From assembly GCA_025997955.1 (NCBI GenBank), contig BNVH01000007.1:1-64000 (forward strand): a stretch of 64,000 nt of DNA, given 5' to 3'. Of the stretch, positions 53,205 through 62,342 are shown piece by piece. Numbering within the stretch: the first letter of the stretch is position 1; each line of letters opens with the position of its first letter. This stretch comes from Synergistales bacterium. GTDB lineage: Bacteria > Synergistota > Synergistia > Synergistales > Aminobacteriaceae. The position numbers and the translations under genes were made by a program. The notes below the pieces were generated by a model. The model was not told the origin of the DNA. It was given only the letters and a program-made list of their open reading frames with translations, and made no database searches.

Positions 53205-56200
53205 ATGTCAGATAATCACGCGCAAGTTTCGCAGGGATTCAGGATTCTGCTCGGCGCGCTCGCGCCATATATCGCCCGCGAACTTAATAATGAATTAAAA
53301 AGCGACTGGTGGAACCTTGGCGTTATGAATGTCCTCTATACTGAGCAAAAGCGCGACCTGCCGGAGTCCGGTGATTGGAAGACGCTCGCGTCTGCGCTTG
53401 ATATAGCGCGTTGTCTCATTCTGTTTGACCTGCACTGGAACGATATATTCCGCAAGAAACTGTCCATTGACCACCGCACTTGGGCGAAAGAACTTGTCAG
53501 CTTTCGCAATAGAAACGCTCATCTCGGCGGCGAGGATTTTTCCGATGATGACACTTATCGCGCTCTTGATACGATGTCGCGTCTTTGCGAGCAGATAAAC
53601 CCCATTGAAGCTGAGGAAATTCGCGGGATGTTACGTAAATTGCGTTACGGCTCCGCGGACGGTTCAACCGCTGTAACACAATCGCCCTCCGCGCCTGTTG
53701 CCCAAAAACCGAAAAACGCCGGTATCCTCACAGCTACGCCTATAAGCGGGCTACCCGCTTGGCGCGACGTCATTGAGCCGCACCCTGACGTAGCGCAGGG
53801 GCGTTATAAAAACGCTGAATTTGCCGCCGACCTCGCGCAGGTTGCTCGTGGTGAGGGCGCGTATGAATACCGTGACCCGGTGGAGTTCTTCGCCCGTACA
53901 TATGTGACCGAAGGTATGTCGGGCTTGCTTGAACAGGCGTTGCGGCGCGTCAGCGGCTACAACGGAGAGCCTGTTATACAGCTCAAAACCGCGTTCGGCG
54001 GAGGCAAAACTCACAGTATGCTGGCGCTTTATCACATGATGCGCGGCCAAGTCGCCATTCAGAAAATCCCCAGTATAAAGCCAGTCTTAGCGAGAGCGGA
54101 AGTTTCAGCCTTACCGAAAGCAAATGTCGCCGTATTGGTCGGCACAGCGCTTGACCCTACAAAGGCTAAGCGCCCCAACAATATGCCGGGCATCACAATC
54201 AACACGCTTTGGGGCGAGATGGCGGCGCAACTTGCTGAGTCCGCGGGTAAACCTAAACTATATGATTATATCAAGGAAGCGGACAAAAAAGGCGTTTCGC
54301 CGGGATCGGAAGTATTAAAAAACCTGTTTGACGCCGCCGCTCCTTGCCTCGTGCTGATGGACGAGCTTGTCGCCTACGCAAAAAAGATTTACGGCGCAAG
54401 CGGACTACCGGCGGGCACGTTCGACAATTTTATTGCGTTTATACAAGAAATTACAGAGGCGGCGAGGGCAAGCAAGAACAGTCTTGTGGTCGCGTCTATC
54501 CCGGAGTCGGAGATAGAAATAGGCGGAGAGGCCGGAAAGGTCGCGCTTGAGACTATAGAGCACACCTTTGGCCGTATGGAGTCTATCTGGAAGCCCGTCG
54601 CCGCGGACGAGGGTTTTGAGGTTGTGCGCCGCAGACTGTTCCTAGACTGCAAAAACCCTGATATGCGTATAGGCGTCTGCGCCAAGTTCAGTCAAATGTA
54701 CATGGAGAATACGAGTGACTTTCCCCTCGAAGTCAAGGAGCTTGAATATAACGACCGTATGGTTTCATGCTACCCGATTCACCCCGAGGTGTTCGACAGG
54801 CTGTATGAGGATTGGGCCACTTTAGAGCGTTTTCAGCGGACGCGCGGCGTTTTGCGTCTCATGGCTTCGGTTATTCACGAACTCTGGATGGGCAACGACG
54901 CCGGGTTGATGATTATGCCCGGCTCCATACCGCTTGACGTGCCTAATGTGCGGGACGAACTGACGCGCCACCTAAGCGATGGTTGGAATCCTATCGTTGA
55001 CCATGAAGTGGATGGCAAAAACTCCGTTCCTTATAAGAACGACCAAAGCAACCAACGCTACGGGAAAAAACTCGCGTCTCGGCGCGTGGCGAGAACGGTT
55101 ATGCTCGGCAGCGCGCCCACTGTCCGAGGTCAAAATGTGCGCGGCATAGAGTCTTCCCGTGTTCGGCTTGGAGTCGTGCAACCGGGGGAGAGCATAGCGG
55201 ATTTTAACGACGCGCTGAACACGCTGTCGACTACGCTTGCTTACTTATATACTAATCCATCGGGTGACCGTTTTTGGTACGACTCTCGCCCCACGTTGCG
55301 CAAAACAGTAGAAGACCGCGCAACGCAGGTATCGGCTCCAAATATAGAATATGAAATTGAAACAAGGCTTCGCGGGCTTCGCAAAGAACAACCGTTTGCC
55401 GGGCTTCATATCTGCCCTGGCTCATCGCTTGATGTTCCTGATGAACAGACTACGCGGCTTGTCATACTTCGTCCGTCAGAGGAATATAAAGCATCCAACT
55501 CAGGCAACACCGCTCTCACCGCTGTAAACGACATTCTAAACAATCGCGGAAACACACCGCGTATTTATCGCAATATGCTGGCGTTTATCGCGCCCGACCA
55601 AGACTCTATGTCGTCTTTGAAGCAGGAGGTCAGGCGGTATATCGCGTGGAAGTCCATCAAGAGCGACAGTCAGGATTTGAACCTCGACGCGGCGCAAAAT
55701 CGCGAAACCGACAACAACCTCAAGAGAAGCGACGAAACGGTGGAATCACGGATTAAAGAAGCGTACTGCTGGCTTCTCGCGCCGTACATAGACCGCGACG
55801 TCGATATGAAAAGCGTTATCTGGGACCCTATCCGTATCAGCGGCGGCGTCGAATCAATCGTAGCGAAAGCCGCCAAGAAGATGATTCAAAACGAAGCCGT
55901 CATCACACAGTGGGCTCCGGCTCTGCTCAAGATGGAACTCGACAATCTGCTTTGGAAAGACAGCGACCGCATTGAAATCAAGAAGCTCTTGGAGTACCTT
56001 TGCACTTATTGCTATCTCCCAAGGATAGCCAATACAGAAGTGTTGGAAAACGCTATCCGCAACGGGCTGAATTCAGCGGAGTATTTCGCTTTCGCTTCTG
56101 GTTTTGACGGCGAGCGGTATATTGGCTTAAAGTTCAACCAAGATGTTGGCATTATTGAGTGTTCGGGTTATTTAGTCAAGGTAGCGGTAGCGCAAAAACA

Positions 56201-56555
56201 ATTAGACGAGGAGGCTCAACAACAGCAATCAGCGGCCATACAAACAGATATATCTAACCCTGCGCCGATAGACAAGGGCGCGCATGATGTACACGAAGAG
56301 CCTCCAGCGCCGCGGACGCCGAAGAACAAACACTTCTCTATGTCCGTCCAACTTGACAACACACGCATAGGTAAAGAAGTGCAAAAACTCGTTGAGGAAG
56401 TCATCAGCCACCTAACGACATCGGACGGCGCGCGCGTCGAAATATCGCTCGAAGTGAACGTGGAGTCACCAAATGGCTTATCTCAACAGGTCGTGCGAAC
56501 AGTGTCGGAGAATTGCAGGACGTTACGGGTGCGGAATTTCGAGTTTAACGAGTAA
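53205..56555 (+). CDS. Swt1-HEPN / DUF499 ATPase of the defence island
   Basis: 1116 residues; the ATG at 53205 has GGGAGG 8 bases before. The first 140 residues match the Swt1-type HEPN domain, with RNRNAH at 104-109 as the RNase-like Arg-x4-His motif. The rest is DUF499: Walker A is GGGKTHS (265-271), Walker B is CLVLMDELVAYAKK near 380, followed by the long helical body typical of these proteins, and a C-terminal acidic/proline linker and a small end domain near 1040-1116. In the known associations DUF499 proteins occur with DUF1156 methylases and SNF2-like helicases. The HEPN head would give the system a way to cut RNA after sensing foreign DNA; this is inference. Confidence 0.88.
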   Translation: MSDNHAQVSQGFRILLGALAPYIARELNNELKSDWWNLGVMNVLYTEQKRDLPESGDWKTLASALDIARCLILFDLHWNDIFRKKLSIDHRTWAKELVSFRNRNAHLGGEDFSDDDTYRALDTMSRLCEQINPIEAEEIRGMLRKLRYGSADGSTAVTQSPSAPVAQKPKNAGILTATPISGLPAWRDVIEPHPDVAQGRYKNAEFAADLAQVARGEGAYEYRDPVEFFARTYVTEGMSGLLEQALRRVSGYNGEPVIQLKTAFGGGKTHSMLALYHMMRGQVAIQKIPSIKPVLARAEVSALPKANVAVLVGTALDPTKAKRPNNMPGITINTLWGEMAAQLAESAGKPKLYDYIKEADKKGVSPGSEVLKNLFDAAAPCLVLMDELVAYAKKIYGASGLPAGTFDNFIAFIQEITEAARASKNSLVVASIPESEIEIGGEAGKVALETIEHTFGRMESIWKPVAADEGFEVVRRRLFLDCKNPDMRIGVCAKFSQMYMENTSDFPLEVKELEYNDRMVSCYPIHPEVFDRLYEDWATLERFQRTRGVLRLMASVIHELWMGNDAGLMIMPGSIPLDVPNVRDELTRHLSDGWNPIVDHEVDGKNSVPYKNDQSNQRYGKKLASRRVARTVMLGSAPTVRGQNVRGIESSRVRLGVVQPGESIADFNDALNTLSTTLAYLYTNPSGDRFWYDSRPTLRKTVEDRATQVSAPNIEYEIETRLRGLRKEQPFAGLHICPGSSLDVPDEQTTRLVILRPSEEYKASNSGNTALTAVNDILNNRGNTPRIYRNMLAFIAPDQDSMSSLKQEVRRYIAWKSIKSDSQDLNLDAAQNRETDNNLKRSDETVESRIKEAYCWLLAPYIDRDVDMKSVIWDPIRISGGVESIVAKAAKKMIQNEAVITQWAPALLKMELDNLLWKDSDRIEIKKLLEYLCTYCYLPRIANTEVLENAIRNGLNSAEYFAFASGFDGERYIGLKFNQDVGIIECSGYLVKVAVAQKQLDEEAQQQQSAAIQTDISNPAPIDKGAHDVHEEPPAPRTPKNKHFSMSVQLDNTRIGKEVQKLVEEVISHLTTSDGARVEISLEVNVESPNGLSQQVVRTVSENCRTLRVRNFEFNE

Positions 56556-56614
56556 CATAATGAACGGCGCGCAAAATTTGCGTATATCTCAATAAATTCT
56601 GAGGGTGTTTTCGG

Positions 56615-58384
56615 GTGAAAAGATCGTTATCAATAGAGATTTCGCGCATTGTGGCTTTTATCGCCGCGTTTTCCATAGTCTCCTTGCCTGTGTTGGTGTT
56701 CAATGGACATGGTTGGTATCCGCATACGCATCTTTTTAAGTGGATAGTAACATTTCCTGTGGTCGCTTACGGCGCGGGAAGCTATGCCATAATGCTTTTG
56801 ATGAAAAGAGGCGACGCTTGGCTTACGCGGACGGACGTTGCGTGGCTTGCGTTGATTTTGCTGTTTGCGCTACAGGGCGCGTTTATTCCTGTGCGGAACT
56901 TTTCCGAATGGGTCAGGAACTGGTATTTCTTCGCCGCGCTTGGCGGCGCCGTATTTTTTTTGCGCATGCTTACTATAGATGACGCTTTACCGGCTATCCT
57001 GCGCTCGGTAGCCGTGACCGGCGGAGTTTCTGTGATTATTGGTTTTATCCAACGCTTCGACCCTACAGCCGTTCGTCCCTTTATCTTCGATATAAGGACA
57101 GCGCAAGACCGTTTTGCCGCTAATACGGGGTTGGACAATATACTCGGAGTCTATCTCGCGCTGGCCGTTATCGGCGGTTGTTGGCTGTTGATTCGAAGGG
57201 CTCGAATCTCGACGTCAGTAATCGACATTTTACTTTTGGCGCTCAACCTCGTCGGGATTTGGATGACTGGGTCGAGGTCGGCTCTTCTGTCCTGCGCGGT
57301 CGGTGTTATGGCGCTTCTCCTCGCTCTGAGCCCGGACAAACGGCAAGTCAAGAAAATAGCCGCTTGCGCGACAATGGCATTGGCCGTCATTATATCTGCC
57401 GCTTACATCGCGCCGGACGCGCTGAAAGTAAAGCGGCGAAATATGAGCGACGCTTTCTCATTGGAGGGTGTATCTCCGATAAAAGAAGGCAGATACACTA
57501 TCTGGGGTATTTCCCTTGAGGTTATAAAGACCGCGCCGCTATTTGGCGTAGGGCTCGGCAACTATAAGTGGAACTACATGGACGCGATGGCGGCGTTCAG
57601 TGAGAAAACCAATGTTCAGCCGATATACACCTACTGGGCGCATAATGAGTATTTACAGCTTATCGCGGAGGTTGGTATCGCGGGAGGCGCGCTTTTTTTC
57701 ATTCTGCTGTTGCGCTATCTTTGGCTTGCCGTGAGCGCAAGACCGGAAAATTTGAAGCGAGAACATTCTTACGCGTTAGCTTGGTCGTTTGCGGCTATAG
57801 TGGTTTTGGCTGTCGATTCTTGCTTCAGCCGTCCGTTTCATCGCGTTGACACGGCGTTTACGCTCTCTCTCGCAGGCGCGTTAATATCTAAAATTTGTGA
57901 CAAACCCGTCGCGCTTGAGAAACATGCGCGAATCATTATCAGCGGCGCGATTTTTCTCATAGCTTTCTCCGGCGTGGCGCTGTTTGCGGATAGCTTCAGC
58001 GATCAGCGGTATATTGGAGAGTATTTTTATAATTCGTCCTACGTCGCGCTGTCACCGTCAAGCGTCAGGGAGCGATACGGGCAGGCTCTCATATTGGAAG
58101 ACGCTTATCTTCAGCTCGTAGCGAGGGAAAACTACAAAAGGGCGCGGATGAACTTCGGTGACGACGATAAAAATAACGAGAATTATCAAGACGCGGTACG
58201 GGTGTTGAGTGAATATTTCAAGACAGAGCCGCGATATGACGAGCTCAACATGCTGATGCTTCTCTATCAGGGGCGCGGCGCGCTACGCGAGGGCGAAAAA
58301 TATTTCAAATATTACCCGAAATCTCTATGCGAAAAATTTTTGGATGGGGAGTTCGACGGAAAATATATGCCGGATCAATCATGA
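56615..58384 (+). CDS. O-antigen ligase family membrane protein
   Basis: 589 residues with a GTG start after GAGGGTG. About twelve membrane helices occupy residues 10-460, followed by a soluble tail of about 110 residues with helical repeats. The Wzy_C/O-antigen ligase core is seen in the long loop between later helices: GRYTIWGISLEVIKTAPLFG, GLGNYKWNYMD and HNEYLQLIAEVG, with the conserved His and Glu. It joins or polymerises lipid-linked glycans at the outer face of the inner membrane. Its stop overlaps the next start (ATGA). Confidence 0.83.
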   Translation: MKRSLSIEISRIVAFIAAFSIVSLPVLVFNGHGWYPHTHLFKWIVTFPVVAYGAGSYAIMLLMKRGDAWLTRTDVAWLALILLFALQGAFIPVRNFSEWVRNWYFFAALGGAVFFLRMLTIDDALPAILRSVAVTGGVSVIIGFIQRFDPTAVRPFIFDIRTAQDRFAANTGLDNILGVYLALAVIGGCWLLIRRARISTSVIDILLLALNLVGIWMTGSRSALLSCAVGVMALLLALSPDKRQVKKIAACATMALAVIISAAYIAPDALKVKRRNMSDAFSLEGVSPIKEGRYTIWGISLEVIKTAPLFGVGLGNYKWNYMDAMAAFSEKTNVQPIYTYWAHNEYLQLIAEVGIAGGALFFILLLRYLWLAVSARPENLKREHSYALAWSFAAIVVLAVDSCFSRPFHRVDTAFTLSLAGALISKICDKPVALEKHARIIISGAIFLIAFSGVALFADSFSDQRYIGEYFYNSSYVALSPSSVRERYGQALILEDAYLQLVARENYKRARMNFGDDDKNNENYQDAVRVLSEYFKTEPRYDELNMLMLLYQGRGALREGEKYFKYYPKSLCEKFLDGEFDGKYMPDQS

Positions 58385-59202
58385 GCACAATCAAAAACGC
58401 GTTTACTGTAGACTTAGAGGACTGGTTCTGCGTATCAAATATGGAGCGTATATTTCCGCCGCCGAGCTGGAGCGCGCGGCAGCTTCGTGTAGACGACTCG
58501 GCGAACTTGATTTTAGAGCTTCTCAAAAAACACGGTACGAGAGCGACCTTTTTTATACTCGGCTGGGTTGCTGAGCAATGTCCTGGTGTCGTGCGGCGCA
58601 TTTACGAGGCGGGGCACGAGATAGGTTTACATGGCTATTGGCACGAGCGCGTTACAAACCTGAGACACGAAGAGTTTAGGGACGACCTATTTCGCGGCAT
58701 AGATATTATCTCAAAAATCATACCAAGGGCGGCAATAGCCGGTTATCGCGCGCCGTCGTTCTCCGTCACGCGGCGCACGTCTTGGGCGCTTGACGTTGTG
58801 TCGTCGTTTGGCTTTCGCTACGACTCGTCGATATTTCCGGCCGGCGGACGCACTGATTACGGCTGGGGCGAGACCCCTAAGCGCATTCATCGTTTGCCCG
58901 ACAAACCCTACAGCCTCATTGAGGTTCCTATAACCCCTTGGTTTGGAGGGGGATATTTTCGCGCTTTCCCATACCGCGTGAGTCGGTATATTATAAAGAG
59001 AGCCAATAAACGCGCCTTGCCGGCTATATTTTATATACACCCTTGGGAAGTGGATCCCGAACAGCCGAGAGTCAAATTGCCGCTTCTGAAGCGATTTCGT
59101 CACTACATAAACTTGGAAAAGACGCTATGCAGATTGGATTTATTGCTCTCGGAGTTCAGTTTTGGCGCGATAGGGGATGTGCTTGATGAAAACGGATTCT
59201 GA
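58381..59202 (+). CDS. Polysaccharide deacetylase with DUF3473
   Basis: 273 residues. The NodB-type fold starts KNAFTVDLEDWFCVSNMER with metal-binding Asp; the second metal site is HEIGLHGYWHERV. GYRAPSFSVT, and the C-terminal IFYIHPWEVDPEQPRVKLP with DUF3473, match the subfamily usually found in exosortase/PEP-CTERM exopolysaccharide loci. It removes acetyl groups from a surface polymer. The overlap with both neighbours marks one operon. Its occurrence in a Synergist-CTERM organism invites comparison with exosortase systems, but no exosortase gene is in view. Confidence 0.85.
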   Translation: MSTIKNAFTVDLEDWFCVSNMERIFPPPSWSARQLRVDDSANLILELLKKHGTRATFFILGWVAEQCPGVVRRIYEAGHEIGLHGYWHERVTNLRHEEFRDDLFRGIDIISKIIPRAAIAGYRAPSFSVTRRTSWALDVVSSFGFRYDSSIFPAGGRTDYGWGETPKRIHRLPDKPYSLIEVPITPWFGGGYFRAFPYRVSRYIIKRANKRALPAIFYIHPWEVDPEQPRVKLPLLKRFRHYINLEKTLCRLDLLLSEFSFGAIGDVLDENGF

Positions 59203-59833
59203 AATTTGGGCAAAATATTGGGACAAAGAGGCTATGAGCTTTAACCGCATTTACACAGATGACGCTGGCGTGAGGGGTATCCTGAACAGAATATTTCGCC
59301 ATGATATGGAGGGACGTTTTCGGTTTGCATTAGAGCGCGCCAACCTTGAATTGCGCCCCGATATATTAGAGATAGGCTGCGGGGGCGGAGCGCATACTTG
59401 CGCCTTTCTTGAAGCTGGCGCTATGTCCGTTACTGGCATAGATTTGTCGTCACAAATGCTTAGCATAGCCAAAGAAAGACTGAAAAAAATAAATAGATAC
59501 AAGGACAGGGCGATATTTATCGAGGGGGATTTTATGATCGGAGAGTTTAACCGAAAGTTCGATGTCGCGACGATTATAGGCGTGTTCGATTACATCAGCA
59601 ATTCACAAGCGTTTTTAAAAAAAGCCTTAGAGCTTGCGCCGTTGGTTATCGCTACGTTTCCAATGGCCGGCACTTTGCGCGCTCTCATAAGGCGTGTCCG
59701 TCTTGCCATGAAGGGTTGTCCGGTCTATTTTTATTCGCGCGCCGCCATAGATGATATGGCTGAGGCCTGCGGCGCTTCTGTGAGCGAGATAGAAATTATC
59801 GGCCAGCTATATTGCGCGGTCTTTAAGAAATGA
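59186..59833 (+). CDS. Class I SAM-dependent methyltransferase
   Basis: 215 residues from the ATG at 59186. Motif I is ILEIGCGGGAHTCAFLEAG, followed by GIDLSSQMLSIAKERL (motif II) and IFIEGDF; the catalytic region is not diagnostic. In a glycan operon it most likely methylates a sugar or a lipid carrier, though ubiquinone/menaquinone-type small-molecule activity is not excluded. It overlaps the deacetylase by 17 bases and the glycosyltransferase by 4. Confidence 0.82.
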   Translation: MKTDSEIWAKYWDKEAMSFNRIYTDDAGVRGILNRIFRHDMEGRFRFALERANLELRPDILEIGCGGGAHTCAFLEAGAMSVTGIDLSSQMLSIAKERLKKINRYKDRAIFIEGDFMIGEFNRKFDVATIIGVFDYISNSQAFLKKALELAPLVIATFPMAGTLRALIRRVRLAMKGCPVYFYSRAAIDDMAEACGASVSEIEIIGQLYCAVFKK

Positions 59834-60918
59834 AAATACTCTTAGTAAACAAAGCGTATTATCCCCATATAGGCGGAGTCGAGACGGTAGTTAGGCAGCT
59901 TGCCACGCATATGGCTATTTGTGGGCACGAGGCTCGCGTCCTTTGTTTTGGAGAGCGCGACGATACCGAAGAATTGGAAGGTGTACGGCTTTGTCGCGTT
60001 GCGCCCGCAGCGCGCATAGGGAGCGCGCCGGTGGGCTTTGGTTTCATCCGAAGATTTAGCGAGCTTTCCGCCTGGGCGGATGTAATAAATATTCATTCTC
60101 CTAACCCAATGGGCGAGTTGGCGGCTCTCCTGTACGGGACAAATAAAAAAATAATCTGCACCTATCACGGAGACGCTCAGCGGCCCGAATTTTTACTTCC
60201 GGGATACGATTTGCTTGTGCGGCGCTTTTTTGGCGTTTGCGCGGCTGTGGCCGTCTCAAGCCCAAAATTGGCCGCAAGCTCCCGCGTTTTGCCCTCAGCC
60301 GGTTCCAAAATAATTATCATTCCCATCGGTATCCCGGTAGAGAAATATAAAAACACCAATAAAGATGACAGAAAAAACGCTTTCACCGTCATGTTTGCCG
60401 GTCGCCTTGTTTACTACAAGGGCATTTTCGTTCTGCTTGAGGCGCTTCTTCGGCTTAAAAACGAGGGCAAAAACACATCCGCGTTTCTAATAGGTTCCGG
60501 CCCTCTTGAGGCAAAAATCAAAAACTTTGTTATTGATAATCAATTGGAAAATTGCGTTACAATTTTGCCGCCTCAAGCGCCGGAGATATACAGGGCGATG
60601 TTTGGGCGCGCTGATTGCTTTGCGTTTCCATCCACCCACAGGACGGAGGCGTATGGCATAGCGCTCTTGGAGGCCATGGCGTCAGCTCTGCCGGTGATAA
60701 GTACGGAACTTGGAACCGGGACGTCATGGATAAACGAGAACGGGCGCACAGGGTTGGTTATTCCGCCGGGCGACGCGAACGCGCTGGCCGACGCTATAAA
60801 ATTCCTGTTCCTGAATACATTGGCGCGAGAAAAAATGGGCGCGTCGGCGGCGGAGCGCGCGCGTGAGCTTTTTGACGAAAAGACCATGTTCAAGGCGTAT
60901 GACGATTTATTTTTATGA
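59830..60918 (+). CDS. Glycosyltransferase family 4
   Basis: 362 residues, GT-B fold. The N-terminal domain starts KILLVNKAYYPHIGGVETVV, the standard GT4 opening. The C-terminal domain has VMFAGRLVYYKGIFVLLEA and the catalytic E-x7-E motif in HRTEAYGIALLEAMASALPV. It adds a sugar to a lipid-linked or nascent glycan. Start and stop overlap the neighbouring frames by ATGA, so it is cotranslated in the O-antigen ligase operon. Confidence 0.88.
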   Translation: MKILLVNKAYYPHIGGVETVVRQLATHMAICGHEARVLCFGERDDTEELEGVRLCRVAPAARIGSAPVGFGFIRRFSELSAWADVINIHSPNPMGELAALLYGTNKKIICTYHGDAQRPEFLLPGYDLLVRRFFGVCAAVAVSSPKLAASSRVLPSAGSKIIIIPIGIPVEKYKNTNKDDRKNAFTVMFAGRLVYYKGIFVLLEALLRLKNEGKNTSAFLIGSGPLEAKIKNFVIDNQLENCVTILPPQAPEIYRAMFGRADCFAFPSTHRTEAYGIALLEAMASALPVISTELGTGTSWINENGRTGLVIPPGDANALADAIKFLFLNTLAREKMGASAAERARELFDEKTMFKAYDDLFL

Positions 60919-60983
60919 TTATTCTGGCCACGCCGGTGTTCTCGCGGTTAGTTACTGTCCAGCGGGAACGCCAGGCGAAATAA
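60915..60983 (+). pseudogene. Likely beginning of the next glycan gene, cut by an IS remnant
   Basis: An ATG overlaps the stop of the glycosyltransferase (ATGA at 60915-60918), the same coupling as in the rest of the operon. It reads MIILATPVFSRLV and then stops after 22 codons, running into IS66-like sequence. The opening resembles the first strand of another GT-B glycosyltransferase. The remainder of the gene seems to have been lost where the insertion element lies. Confidence 0.4.
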
Positions 60984-61414
60984 GAGAGCGGAGAGAATCC
61001 ATGAGCCTCTCGCCGCGTTTTTTCGCGGTGTCGAGGAATGAACGCAGATTACAATAATCCAATATGCCTTGCCATGAGCGGAAGCAACCTGATATTTTCT
61101 GTTTGATTTTACAGTGTCTCAAGTCTCGTTCGGCTTGATTGTTGGTGAACGGCGCTGTGTAGACGCGCATAAATAACATATAGTTGTCTTTGTGTTTAGC
61201 GAGACGGTTGGTCATACGCATGAGTTCCTCATAACCAAATGATTTTCGGTTCATCTCCGCCAAGCAAATTTATGCCTTTATCGACTAATTCATCGTATTG
61301 GCGTTCAAACTGACTCAGCAAAACAGGATCGGCTTCGTGAGTAAACTTTGCAAGCGTTGCCTTTGAAACTGTGGCCATTCCATACAAGAAAAATACGGAC
61401 GCGCATTCGTGCAT
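60952..61414 (-). mobile_element. IS66-family transposase remnant
   Basis: Two minus-strand frames together form the C-terminal third of an IS66 transposase. The upstream part reads FERQYDELVDKGINLLGGDE, the downstream part YTAPFTNNQAERDLRHCKIK, then QKISGCFRSWQGILDYCNLR. The latter is the classic IS66 end with catalytic Glu in NNQAERDLR. A frameshift near 61230-61260 separates them and the N-terminal two thirds are missing, so the element is dead. It lies between the glycan operon and the ABC transporter operon. Confidence 0.85.
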
Positions 61415-61429
61415 TGCGCGCGTCCGTAT
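61388..61429 (-). terminator. Terminator of the ABC transporter operon
   Basis: On the minus strand ATACGGACGCGC and GCGCGTCCGTAT form a perfect 12-bp stem with a 13-base loop, followed by TTTTTC. It lies 130 bases past the ATPase gene stop. The 130 bases between (61430-61559) contain no recognisable gene. Confidence 0.8.
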
Positions 61430-61559
61430 AAACTAAAACCTCGCATGTGGAGCGGCGATAAAAACAAACAGAGGGCGTAACGAGCTCGCTCTTTGGAGTC
61501 TATTGCGGCGAGGCGGGTTTTCGGTTGGGTTTGAAGGGGTGCAGAATTTATTACGAGCG

Positions 61560-62342
61560 CTATATTCTATATTCCGGCTGAGGCTGCGCGCTCGCCAAGT
61601 TGAGTTTTTCCAAAATTACGCGTCTGAGACCCAAGAACTCCGCGCCGCCCCTGTGTCGCGGGTGCGGAAATTTCACCTCCAACACCTCGCTTACCTTGCC
61701 TGGGCGCGGCGTCATAATGACAATCTTGTCAGACAGATAAATGGCCTCGTCGATATCGTGCGTGACAAGAATCATCGTCGTGCCGTTCGCCCTCCAGATT
61801 TCAAGTAGCTTGTCCTGCAAACCGGCGCGGGTGAACGAATCCAGCGCGCCCATAGGCTCGTCTAAAAGCAACACCGACGGGCGGTTTATAAGAGAGCGCG
61901 CAATGGCCGCCCGCTGAGCCATGCCGCCCGAAATTTGGTGAGGATAGGAATGTTCAAAACCGTCAAGCCCCACAAGGCTGATGTACTTGGGAACTTCATC
62001 TTTATATTGCTTATAAACGCCGCGAGCTTTCAGCCCTGAGGCGATGTTGCCCTCGACGGTCAGCCACGGAAACAGGCTCTGCTGCTGAAACACATAGCCG
62101 CTCTTTGGCGACGGAGCGACTATCGGCGCGCCGTTTAGCGAGCATGTCCCGGACTGCGGTTTGTCAAGCCCCGCGACGAGGCGCAAAAGCGTCGTCTTGC
62201 CGCAGCCGCTTGAGCCTATTATTGACACAAACTCGCCCTCGCTTACCGTCAGGCTGACATTTTCCAGAGCGTGTACCTCTTCGCCGCGCGCGCTCTTATA
62301 TGTGCGGCAAACGCCCACAACTTCAACCACGTTCTTCGACAT
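61560..62342 (-). CDS. ABC transporter ATP-binding protein, nitrate/sulfonate/taurine type
   Basis: 260 residues, SsuB/TauB-like. Walker A is GSSGCGKTT near residue 40, signature SGGMAQRAAIARSL, Walker B VLLLDEPMGALD and switch VTHDIDEA. It powers the importer formed with the two genes upstream and overlaps the permease gene by 20 bases. Likely ligands are sulfonates, nitrate, thiamine precursors or bicarbonate; not decidable here. Confidence 0.9.
   Translation of the reverse strand: MSKNVVEVVGVCRTYKSARGEEVHALENVSLTVSEGEFVSIIGSSGCGKTTLLRLVAGLDKPQSGTCSLNGAPIVAPSPKSGYVFQQQSLFPWLTVEGNIASGLKARGVYKQYKDEVPKYISLVGLDGFEHSYPHQISGGMAQRAAIARSLINRPSVLLLDEPMGALDSFTRAGLQDKLLEIWRANGTTMILVTHDIDEAIYLSDKIVIMTPRPGKVSEVLEVKFPHPRHRGGAEFLGLRRVILEKLNLASAQPQPEYRI

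Noticed and set aside
44434..56555. Calling the island a DISARM system
   Set aside because: A SNF2-like helicase and a methylase are present, but I see no DrmB (DUF1998) or DrmC (phospholipase D) gene; DUF1156 and DUF499 point to a different set.
44434..56555. Calling the island BREX
   Set aside because: No PglZ phosphatase, BrxA/BrxB or Lon-like gene is present; the large ATPase is DUF499, not BrxC with its usual partners.
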